Shown piece by piece: positions 56,592-64,000 of a DNA stretch of 64,000 bases (the first letter of the stretch is position 1; every line of letters starts with the position of its first letter). The stretch is taken from contig CALWPK010000005.1 of the NCBI GenBank assembly GCA_944383415.1, forward strand, positions 31,126 through 95,125, read 5' to 3'. Both the position numbers and the translations under genes were made by a program. Below the pieces are notes generated by a model, which was not told the origin of the DNA, did no database searches, and was given only the letters and a program-made list of their open reading frames with translations. This stretch comes from an uncultured Clostridia bacterium (GTDB lineage Bacteria > Bacillota > Clostridia > Christensenellales > UBA1242).

Positions 56592-59500
56592 ATGAGGAAT
56601 AAAAAAATAATAGACGATGATTCACTTCTGTCTATGCAAGAAGAGAATATCAAGAAGAATGCCGGTAAGGTTGGCAAGCGAAAGTTGATGACCACTGCCG
56701 TAGTCTTGCTATTGGTGGCAGGTGTCACAGTGCCTACTGCCATATATCTAGAGAAAAGAAACGTCTCTGTAGACATTGATCCGAACATTGAGATCTTGGA
56801 AGAATATACTATCAACGTGAGGCGTGGCACATATATAAAAGACCTGGCATTACAAAAGATCGAGGGATACACCTTTATTGGATTCTACAAAGATGCTGAA
56901 CTCACCAAGCCATACAATGAGAACGATAGACTCACTAAGGACACGACCATATACGCCAAGTATGAGATCAATATATACACTCTCTCGTTCCCTACCGGTC
57001 CTGCATTCACAATTGAAGGAGACGGGATTGAGGACAATCAGGTTGAGTTGGAATACAATAGCGAATATAGTTTCAAACTAACTCTAAATCCGGGATATGA
57101 GGACGTGGACATCGCAGTGAGGATCAACGATGAAATCCTCACTCCCAATCAAGACGGATATTATACAATCAAGATTGACGAAGATACTGCGGTATATATA
57201 GACGGCGTGGAGATCAATTCATATTCAGTCACATTTTATGACAGCGTAGAAAAAAATGAGTTGTACCAAACGCAAGATATCAAATACTACGAACTTTGCA
57301 CATACTCAGGAGTGACTCCAACCAAGCACAGCACTCCAATATACGAATACACATTCATAGGTTGGATGGACTCAGACGGTGAAACAGTAGATCTAAGCAC
57401 CACGCATATAGTGTGCGATCTAGAGTTATTCGCAAACTTCAGTGAGGAATATATAGAATATACTATCACCAAGCCAGAGCAAGTGATCGTGAAATTTCAG
57501 GATCTATATCTATCCAACTCTGCTACACTGCACTATGGTGACATTGTCGAGATCACCTACGACACTACAGAGGGATATAGAGTCACCTCGTTCAATGTAT
57601 CTGGAGCAGAGAAAATAGAGGGCAGTGAAAATCAGTATCGCATCACAGGTAACCTAGAGATCATCTACGAAGAGGTGATACAGACTTTCACCATACAGAT
57701 ATTGTCCAACAATGAGGACTACGGAAAAGTGAATGCATCTAGCATAACAGTAGATTACGGCACAGAGATAAAAGTCAGCAGGAGTACGATCTCTATAGGA
57801 GCGATCACTATCACCGCTACCCCGACCACGAACAATGCTCAATACTCATATTCATTCGACGGGTGGGACACGGGCAGTGTGACAGTGACACATGACCTGA
57901 CCATCACAGCCACATTCACTCAAACGGTCAATACATATACAGTGACGTGGCTTAATTGGGATGGAAGCGTGCTGGAGCGTGATAAGAATATCCCTTATGG
58001 GACAATGCCAGAGTATAACGGCAAGACACCGACCCGCGAAAACACAGAGACGACCCTATACGAATATATCGGCTGGGATGAGACAGTATCAGTAGTCACA
58101 GGGGATGTGACATATACAGCAGTATTCGATGAGACGTCACTAATCTTGCCATACGAGGTGAACGAAAATGGCGAGATCACGAAATATACCGGCACAGCAA
58201 CCGAGATAGAGATCCCTACCTCATACTCACTATCGTCAGATGGCACACCGATATATGGGACAGATATTCCTATATTGGGCATAGTCGATGCCTCGTCATC
58301 TTCTATGGGGGCGTTCGCCAACAAAGAGATCACCAGCGTCACCATTCCAGAAACAATTGAAAAAATTGGAGATTATGCATTTTATAATTGTGTAAGTCTC
58401 ACAGACGTGAATATACCAAACACAGTGACGTCCATAGGGGGCAATTCGTTCGGACTATGCACCGAACTTACAAAAATCACCATACCGGAAGGTGTGACTA
58501 CCATAGGTGCTGGTGCGTTCTCGGGCTGTGTTAAACTTGAGAGTGTTTCTTTGCCTAAGAGTATAACATCTGTTGGGTACAACGCATTCGTTGATTGTCA
58601 TAGAATAAACGATGTATACTATGGCGGGAATGCCAACGATTGGGTATCAATTTCATTTTCTAGCCATTATAACTCGAGCAATGCTTACTCTAATCCTTTA
58701 GCGGCGCCCAGTTGGCTTTATGGGACGGCAAATTTATATATTAATGGAAATGAACTACTTACGGACGCCAATATTGATACTGCCACGCAGATAAATGCAC
58801 ACGCATTTGAAGGATATAGGAGACTCAATAGCATAACATTGGGTGAGCAAGTGACGAGTATCGGCGCCTATGCATTCAACAATTGCTCAAGTCTCGTCAT
58901 AGTGCGTTATCCTGGAGACATCAACGATTGGGTGACTAAAATATCATTTGAAAAGTGTAATGACGGGTCTTCAAATCCATTACACAGTTCAGGGCATTTG
59001 TATGTGAACGGAGATGAACTCGTGACTGACGCAATTATCGATACAGCCACATATATCAATCCTCGTGCATTCCGCAGTTATAAGGCACTCAATAGTATAA
59101 CATTGGGTAAGCAAGTGACCAGAATCGGAGACTCCGCATTTGTATTTTGTGACAACCTAAAAGATGTTTATTACGCTGGTGATATCAATGATTGGGTGAC
59201 TAAAACCGGAAACGGTGATATATTTGATGGTGGAGCAAATCTATATGTCAACGGAGACGAATTGGTGACTGATGTGAATATAGATAGAGCAACGACGATT
59301 AGCAGTGGCGCATTTATGGGTTGCAAATCGATCACTAGTGTGACGATAGGTAACCAAGTAACATCTATTGGAGAAGAGGCATTTCAAAGTTGTACCAATC
59401 TTTCAAGTGTCAAGATTGGAAACAAGGTCACCAGTATAGGGAATTATGCATTCTCCGGATGTATGGGGTTGACAGAAATCGTCCTTCCATCAAGTTTGAG

Positions 59501-60140
59501 AGTCATAGGATTTAGAGCGTTCCGGAGTTGTAGCGGTTTATCCACAATTACAATACCTGATAGTGTGACTTGGATAGCAGATGGTGCATTTGAGAGTTGC
59601 TATAGCCTAGTATATGTGGTGAACAAATCCTCTGAAGAGTTCAGCGTAGGAAATTATGGAACGAGTATAGAAGATAATCCAATCTTGGAGATAGTTTCAG
59701 ACGAATCTGATGTGGAATTCGTAGATATAGGTGGCAATAGGTACAAGGATTATAATGGCGTGCGCAATTTCATCAAAAATCTAGACAGGAGCAGAGAGAT
59801 TGTGATAGACTCGACCTGCGATCGGATCTATCAATATGCGTTCTATTGTAGAGACGATATCACTTCAGTAACTATTCCTAATGGAGTGACTAGTATAGGT
59901 CGGTCAGCATTTTCAAATTGTCGAAATCTAGCGTATGTGACGATAGAAAGTTCTAGTGTGTATAGAGACGCCGATGGTACAGGATATGATGATTGCGGAG
60001 CATTGCTAGAAAGTGCGCTCGAGGTCAGAGTGCTGATCAGTTGCATTGAGGACAGCACTAATAGTTATCTCGAGAATGCAAGCAACTTCACCAAGACCAC
60101 CTCTGAGGACGGACTATATTATATCTATAATAAGATATAG
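56592..60140 (+). CDS. Surface protein with InlB B-repeats and BspA-type leucine-rich repeats
   Basis: The 1,182-aa protein has a cytoplasmic N-terminus of about 30 residues, a transmembrane helix (about 33-52), several InlB B-repeat (Listeria-Bacteroides) modules up to about residue 520 (F-I-G-F-Y-K-D, T-F-I-G-W-M-D, Y-T-V-T-W-L-N-W-D-G), and then many BspA/LRR_5 repeats of about 23 residues with S-V-T-I-P-x-x-V-T-S-I-G-x-x-A-F-x-x-C. Such proteins bind host or microbial surfaces. AGGAGAG precedes the ATG. The coding sequence is clearly GC-richer than neighbours (for example 27 of 60 bases at 57901-57960), which suggests transfer. Confidence 0.92.
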   Translation: MRNKKIIDDDSLLSMQEENIKKNAGKVGKRKLMTTAVVLLLVAGVTVPTAIYLEKRNVSVDIDPNIEILEEYTINVRRGTYIKDLALQKIEGYTFIGFYKDAELTKPYNENDRLTKDTTIYAKYEINIYTLSFPTGPAFTIEGDGIEDNQVELEYNSEYSFKLTLNPGYEDVDIAVRINDEILTPNQDGYYTIKIDEDTAVYIDGVEINSYSVTFYDSVEKNELYQTQDIKYYELCTYSGVTPTKHSTPIYEYTFIGWMDSDGETVDLSTTHIVCDLELFANFSEEYIEYTITKPEQVIVKFQDLYLSNSATLHYGDIVEITYDTTEGYRVTSFNVSGAEKIEGSENQYRITGNLEIIYEEVIQTFTIQILSNNEDYGKVNASSITVDYGTEIKVSRSTISIGAITITATPTTNNAQYSYSFDGWDTGSVTVTHDLTITATFTQTVNTYTVTWLNWDGSVLERDKNIPYGTMPEYNGKTPTRENTETTLYEYIGWDETVSVVTGDVTYTAVFDETSLILPYEVNENGEITKYTGTATEIEIPTSYSLSSDGTPIYGTDIPILGIVDASSSSMGAFANKEITSVTIPETIEKIGDYAFYNCVSLTDVNIPNTVTSIGGNSFGLCTELTKITIPEGVTTIGAGAFSGCVKLESVSLPKSITSVGYNAFVDCHRINDVYYGGNANDWVSISFSSHYNSSNAYSNPLAAPSWLYGTANLYINGNELLTDANIDTATQINAHAFEGYRRLNSITLGEQVTSIGAYAFNNCSSLVIVRYPGDINDWVTKISFEKCNDGSSNPLHSSGHLYVNGDELVTDAIIDTATYINPRAFRSYKALNSITLGKQVTRIGDSAFVFCDNLKDVYYAGDINDWVTKTGNGDIFDGGANLYVNGDELVTDVNIDRATTISSGAFMGCKSITSVTIGNQVTSIGEEAFQSCTNLSSVKIGNKVTSIGNYAFSGCMGLTEIVLPSSLRVIGFRAFRSCSGLSTITIPDSVTWIADGAFESCYSLVYVVNKSSEEFSVGNYGTSIEDNPILEIVSDESDVEFVDIGGNRYKDYNGVRNFIKNLDRSREIVIDSTCDRIYQYAFYCRDDITSVTIPNGVTSIGRSAFSNCRNLAYVTIESSSVYRDADGTGYDDCGALLESALEVRVLISCIEDSTNSYLENASNFTKTTSEDGLYYIYNKI

Positions 60141-60292
60141 AATCTGCCAAAATATATTTTTCAACAAACACTTGTACATTTATGATGACCAACTCGCGAC
60201 GAAATCAATTATGATATCAATTACAATGTAGATTCAGACTAATATTTTCCATTATAAATTTAGATTCATCATATATGATCAAACATAATATA

Positions 60293-60316
60293 GGGCATAG
60301 ACTATGCCCATTTTTG
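60293..60316 (+). terminator. Terminator downstream of the leucine-rich-repeat gene
   Basis: GGGCATA (60293-60299), loop GAC, TATGCCC (60303-60309), then ATTTTTG. Confidence 0.75.
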
Positions 60317-60560
60317 TTGAAAATTTTTAATTTTAGAGAATTCGTCGCTTTGTGATTTATCTTTCAATAAATGTGGTGATATTAGTGAAAAAATGATTCA
60401 TTTGATATCTTAAACTAATAATAAATTGAAAAACCTATTTTTTGGGATCGTTATAGAGACGGTATTTGATTGAAAATATAATAATATAAATCAACAAAAT
60501 TTCAATTTCATTTTTTAAATTTTTCGATAGTAAGATACGGACAAAACTGAACTAAATTAA

Positions 60561-60590
60561 AAACCCCGACCACAAAATATAGTCGGGCAA
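60561..60590 (-). terminator. Terminator of tRNA-Gln
   Basis: On the minus strand, CCCGAC and GTCGGG form a stem around an 11-base loop followed by GTTTTTAA. Confidence 0.8.
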
Positions 60591-60594
60591 GAAT

Positions 60595-60669
60595 TGGCTG
60601 GGGTAGGTAGATTCGAACTACCGAATGCTGGATTCAGAGACCAGAGCCTTACCGCTTGGCGATACCCCA
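60595..60669 (-). tRNA. tRNA-Gln (anticodon CTG)
   Basis: The minus strand folds as a full cloverleaf: acceptor TGGGGTA/TACCCCA, D-stem GCC/GGC, anticodon arm CTGGT-CTCTGAA-TCCAG, variable CATTC, T-arm GGTAG-TTCGAAT-CTACC, discriminator G and encoded CCA. The anticodon loop gives CTG, reading CAG (Gln). The last anticodon-stem pair is a U-U mismatch, which is tolerable. Many bases match E. coli tRNA-Gln. It stands alone with its own terminator. Confidence 0.95.
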
Positions 60670-60772
60670 ATAGATGATTATATTATAGCATATAATTATT
60701 TTTTTGCAACATAATTTCAAAAATTATTAAAAAATTGTATGTAATTTGGTGAAAATTCAATTATTTTAATAC

Positions 60773-60801
60773 TTGACAATATTGAATATAATGTTTATAA
60801 T
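60773..60801 (+). promoter_or_regulatory. Consensus promoter giving a leaderless mRNA
   Basis: TTGACA (60773-60778), 17 bases and TATAAT (60796-60801). Transcription should begin 6-7 bases later, exactly at the ATG at 60808. Confidence 0.75.
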
Positions 60802-60807
60802 TTATTT

Positions 60808-61359
60808 ATGGAAAGAAAACAAGATGTCAATCTGATTATTATCAATCTCAAGCGTATGACAGATTTTTATTCTTCATTTTCAGATGATGAGAATAGGATT
60901 ATAAATACTGAGATCATCGACTATGTAGAAGAGAGCGTGCAGGAGTTGGACAACAAAAATCCTATAGAATTTGAAATCAAAGTTCAAAGAAAATCATCAA
61001 AAGTTGATATGTCTACGGCGAAGAGAACGTATGTCAATTATTATAAAAAAGAGATCAAGCAAGACAATCATAATATGCAAAGGTTAGGAATTATAGCACT
61101 GATTTTCTTCCTGATTGGTTGTTCGCTCGCGGTGTTGATTCATCAGTTGTCGCTAATCGATACGCCCTATATCGTGATGATTCTACTAGAAATCACTATG
61201 TGGGTGTTCGTCACCGAATTCGTGGATACTGCCTGCCTGAAAATGTCGGTGGAGATAATCAATAGGAATAGGCACATAAGATTAAGAAATGCAAAATTTA
61301 TAGTATTTTTAGATGAGGAAAACGAAAATGAACATAACGAAAAAAAATATATTAGTTAA
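60808..61359 (+). CDS. Two-helix membrane protein, first gene of an envelope operon
   Basis: The 183-aa protein has about 95 cytoplasmic residues rich in Asp/Glu/Lys, two transmembrane helices (about 97-116 and 123-145) and a charged C-terminus. It is not recognised. It has no Shine-Dalgarno sequence and appears to be translated from a leaderless transcript. Its end overlaps the glycosyltransferase gene by 32 bases, so these genes and the following cardiolipin synthase form one operon. A role in envelope glycan or lipid synthesis is inference from context. Confidence 0.7.
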   Translation: MERKQDVNLIIINLKRMTDFYSSFSDDENRIINTEIIDYVEESVQELDNKNPIEFEIKVQRKSSKVDMSTAKRTYVNYYKKEIKQDNHNMQRLGIIALIFFLIGCSLAVLIHQLSLIDTPYIVMILLEITMWVFVTEFVDTACLKMSVEIINRNRHIRLRNAKFIVFLDEENENEHNEKKYIS

Positions 61360-62143
61360 TATTAATAGAGGGTACATCAGACATTTTTTGGCAATGATCA
61401 ATTCTCTTGCCTTGAACAATCAAGCCAGTCAATTTGACGTTTATATTATGCATAGCGACCTGCGGGATGAGGACAAAGGATATATTCGCACGATGACGCA
61501 GGCAAATATCAATCCGATTTATATTTATATGGATAGTGCAATGTTTAAGGGAGCACCTAAGGTGAAGCGCTATCCTTATGAGATTTATTATAGAATTTTT
61601 GCACCAATTATGTTGCCGGAAAGTGTGGAAAGAATTCTCTATCTTGACTCTGATATGATCATTCACAACAATATAGACGAGTTGTACAATATGAATTTTG
61701 AGGGCAATTATTTCATCGCTTGCACACAAATTCGCAGTTTTATGCAGTGGTTCAACAGGATCAGACTGACGGTAGGGAAGAATCATTATTATATAAACAC
61801 TGGCGTAATGGTGATGAATATCAAAGAATTGCGCGGAGTGATAGACACTGATAAAATCTTCAAATTTATCAAATCAAATGGCTGGAGAATGTGCCTATAC
61901 GATCAAGATGTGATCTTCAAATTTTTTGGCGACAAAATTCGCCTTGTAGATCCAAGATTTTATAATCTATCAGATAGATACATAATGTTTTATAATATGC
62001 GCAAACCGAAACACAAAATTGACGCTGATTGGGTGGCAAATAATAATGTAATTATCCATTATTTAGGGAAAAATAAGCCTTGGAAGGATAATTACAAGGG
62101 AATATTGAAAAACTATTATCATACTTATGCAGTGAGGAAATGA
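61328..62143 (+). CDS. Family 8 glycosyltransferase
   Basis: The 271-aa protein has the GT8 (LgtC-like) pattern: an N-terminal nucleotide-sugar fold, the metal-binding D-S-D (107-109) in YLDSDM, YYINTGVMVMN, the DQDVI segment and a C-terminal IIHYLGKNKPW. GT8 enzymes are retaining transferases that move galactose or glucose from UDP-sugars to lipopolysaccharide, teichoic-acid-like polymers or glycolipids; the acceptor is unknown. I chose the ATG at 61328, which has GAGG about 9 bases before it, over the ATG at 61313. It overlaps the next gene by ATGA. Confidence 0.9.
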   Translation: MNITKKNILVNINRGYIRHFLAMINSLALNNQASQFDVYIMHSDLRDEDKGYIRTMTQANINPIYIYMDSAMFKGAPKVKRYPYEIYYRIFAPIMLPESVERILYLDSDMIIHNNIDELYNMNFEGNYFIACTQIRSFMQWFNRIRLTVGKNHYYINTGVMVMNIKELRGVIDTDKIFKFIKSNGWRMCLYDQDVIFKFFGDKIRLVDPRFYNLSDRYIMFYNMRKPKHKIDADWVANNNVIIHYLGKNKPWKDNYKGILKNYYHTYAVRK

Positions 62144-63690
62144 AAAAATTATTTAAAATTATCTTTAGTAGAATGACATTGGTGATAATTGCAATTATAT
62201 TGCAACTTGCTGTTTCTATTTTATTTCCTTATGTAATCAATCATTATTATCCTATTATGATCAATCATTACTACATTCAAATTGATTTGGTGATCAACAT
62301 AATTGGCATAGCACTTTTGATTCATATTATCAATACGGATATGCAAATTGAAGGGCAACTTACGTGGGCAATTTTATTATTAATGGCACCGATTTTTGGA
62401 ATAATGATTTATTTTTTGTTTGTCAGACGTCGTCCTCCAAGGAGACACAAAAAATTCTATGAGAAGGTGGCACAAGAAATTAAACAATACGAAGTGAAAT
62501 ACAAAGAAGAAGACGAACATCTAAAGCAAAAGTTGGGTGCTTATTACGGGCAGTTTCAATACATATACAACGCTACGGGTTTGAAAACTTATGAAAATAC
62601 GGAAGTAAAATATTTGCATCTCGGTGAGGTGTTTTTCGCAGAATTGCTAGAGGAACTGCGACTTGCTAAGAGATATATATTTATGGAGTATTTCTTGATA
62701 GAACAGGGCGAGATGTGGAACGCTATTTTTAGCCTGCTACGTAGCAAAGTAAAAGAGGGCGTCGAAGTGAGAATTATGTACGACGATCTTGGCACGATCA
62801 ATAAACTTCCAAACAATTTTGCAAAAAAATTGAACAAAATAGGTATTAAATGCGTAAAATTTAATTCGTTTGTTCCGATTGTGTCCGCAATACACAACAA
62901 CAGAGACCATAGAAAAATGACTATCATTGACGGCAAAGTCGGATTTATGAGCGGATTGAATATTGCTGATGAATACATAAATGTGAAAGTTCGTTTTGGA
63001 CATTGGAAAGATTCTGGATTAAAAATTACTGGCGATGCTGTAAGGAATATGTTGTTTATGTTTTTGCAATTGTATGATGTGCAAAATCAGAAGTTGGAAA
63101 ATTTCGGATCGTATCTACCAAAAGAAGTTACTGCCGTTAAATCTAGCGGATTTGTTTGTTCTTATGGTGATGGACCAAAATACTTTTATAATGATTATGT
63201 TGCGGAAAACGTTTATCTCAATGTTATCAATCAAGCACAAAATTATTTATGGATCACCACTCCCTATTTGATTATTGACAATAAGTTGATGAATGCACTT
63301 TGTTCGGCTGCAAAGAGAGGTGTAGATGTGCGAATAATTACGCCACATATTCCAGATAAAAAAATAATATTCAGTTTGACACGCTCTAGTTATAAACCGC
63401 TTAAAAAGGCTGGCGTGAAAATATTTGAATATTCCAAAGGTTTTATTCATTCAAAACAAGTGATATGCGATGATGTTTTGGCTGTTGTGGGCACAATCAA
63501 TTTTGATTATCGCAGTCTGCTTCACCATTATGAATGTGCAACTCTAATGTATAAGACTGATTGTTTAAAAGATATTAAACAAGATTTTAATGATTTATTC
63601 ACTATTTCAATAGATATGAAAGACTTCAAACAAAATCCATTCATCCGACTAATGTGCGCACTGATGAAGATATTTACACCAATGCTATAA
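62140..63690 (+). CDS. cls: Cardiolipin synthase (phospholipase D family)
   Basis: The 516-aa membrane protein has two to three N-terminal transmembrane segments (about residues 8-30, 45-62 and 67-90) and two phospholipase D catalytic motifs: HRKMTIID near residue 256 and HSKQVICDD near residue 437. It condenses two phosphatidylglycerol molecules into cardiolipin. The length is typical for Gram-positive Cls. It is coupled to the GT8 gene by a 4-base overlap, which may link lipid and glycan modification of the envelope. Confidence 0.95.
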   Translation: MKKLFKIIFSRMTLVIIAIILQLAVSILFPYVINHYYPIMINHYYIQIDLVINIIGIALLIHIINTDMQIEGQLTWAILLLMAPIFGIMIYFLFVRRRPPRRHKKFYEKVAQEIKQYEVKYKEEDEHLKQKLGAYYGQFQYIYNATGLKTYENTEVKYLHLGEVFFAELLEELRLAKRYIFMEYFLIEQGEMWNAIFSLLRSKVKEGVEVRIMYDDLGTINKLPNNFAKKLNKIGIKCVKFNSFVPIVSAIHNNRDHRKMTIIDGKVGFMSGLNIADEYINVKVRFGHWKDSGLKITGDAVRNMLFMFLQLYDVQNQKLENFGSYLPKEVTAVKSSGFVCSYGDGPKYFYNDYVAENVYLNVINQAQNYLWITTPYLIIDNKLMNALCSAAKRGVDVRIITPHIPDKKIIFSLTRSSYKPLKKAGVKIFEYSKGFIHSKQVICDDVLAVVGTINFDYRSLLHHYECATLMYKTDCLKDIKQDFNDLFTISIDMKDFKQNPFIRLMCALMKIFTPML

Positions 63691-63869
63691 AGTATAATTT
63701 ATTCATAAAAAAATTCACCTCATACTATCCTTAAAAGCGAGCAAATCGCTTGCAGATTTGTGAGCACAAAATGCAGTTGTCTCATAAGTGAACGAAGTGA
63801 ACGGAGATTAAGAGTCACTCGCGAATCAGTGGTCAAGATTAGGGTTGATTGTTTATTTATCGAAAATGC

Positions 63870-63914
63870 TGGTGGACGATCAGGGACTCGAACCCTGGAC
63901 CCACTGATTAAGAG
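63870..63914 (-). pseudogene. 3' half of a tRNA-Lys (CTT) gene
   Basis: On the minus strand the sequence contains the anticodon loop CTCTTAA (anticodon CTT), the 3' anticodon stem TCAGT, variable GGGTC, a perfect T-arm CAGGG-TTCGAGT-CCCTG, the 3' acceptor strand ATCGTCC, discriminator A and CCA. The 5' anticodon stem, D-arm and 5' acceptor strand (GGACGAT expected) are absent in the next 85 bases, where the sequence diverges exactly at the anticodon loop. It is therefore a remnant, like those left at tRNA integration sites. Confidence 0.7.
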
Positions 63915-64000
63915 GTGCACCCTGCACTTCTTTTCTTATGCTTTTTAGTGCTATCAAATCCCCTTAAATTCCTTATATTCTCTACCAAAATTGTGTTATT

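Noticed and set aside
63760..63948. Plus-strand reading frame ending in an S-G-T-R-T-L-D-P-L-I-K peptide
   Set aside because: This is the well-known spurious translation of the complement of a tRNA gene; the DNA is a tRNA-Lys remnant.
63870..63990. A complete tRNA-Lys gene at the window end
   Set aside because: The 5' acceptor strand, D-arm and 5' anticodon stem are not found within 85 bases beyond the anticodon loop.

Overview
The window reads as a chromosomal segment of an uncultured, low-GC, endospore-forming Bacillota of clostridial type. The evidence is an AT-rich composition, Gram-positive style promoters (TTGACA-N17-TATAAT), strong AGGAGG-type ribosome binding sites, a T-box ahead of valS, rho-independent terminators after most units, and the sporulation genes spoIIGA, sigE, sigG and pdaB. 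The 16S rRNA gene is clearly bacterial but has odd bases at some very conserved sites, so the lineage is probably not close to a well-studied genus.

Layout. 0-9 kb: a LysM protein, an HD-domain protein, a 1,111-aa surface protein on the minus strand, a split TauE/SafE permease, a SPOR-like membrane protein, then groES-groEL. 9-13.4 kb: valS with its T-box (minus) divergent from rsmA (plus). 13.8-25 kb: one 3,670-aa membrane-anchored surface protein. 25-31.6 kb: housekeeping genes (sepF, lspA, an RluD-family synthase, two small membrane proteins, tig, clpP, clpX). 31.7-37 kb: accessory genes, several apparently leaderless, including an Smr-like protein and an HEFSH protein, a compact cloverleaf-like RNA candidate at 34.2 kb, a repeat-bearing surface protein and a lipoprotein. 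37.3-39.4 kb: a complete 16S rRNA gene with its own promoter and terminator and no 23S, 5S or tRNA attached. 39.5-41.2 kb: gene remnants and two tandem paralogues, one behind a promoter with a ten-G tract in its spacer. 41.5-46 kb: spoIIGA-sigE (minus) divergent from sigG (plus), then a zinc-ribbon protein, pdaB and an SSB-like protein.

46-56.4 kb holds the most unusual block: an HTH regulator, terminase large subunit, small linker genes, portal, scaffold, major capsid protein, a head-completion-like protein, a 474-aa hub-like protein and a holin with a long acidic tail, closed by a strong terminator. The order matches the packaging and head module of P22-type podoviruses. I see no tail, tailspike, ejection, lysin, integrase or replication gene. 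It could be a decayed prophage or a domesticated capsid system.

56.5-64 kb: a 1,182-aa InlB-repeat and BspA-type leucine-rich-repeat surface protein with visibly higher GC, a tRNA-Gln (minus), an operon of a membrane protein, a GT8 glycosyltransferase and a cardiolipin synthase, and finally the 3' half of a tRNA-Lys. Surface display is a theme: four large anchored proteins, a lipoprotein and an SH3-like wall protein are present.
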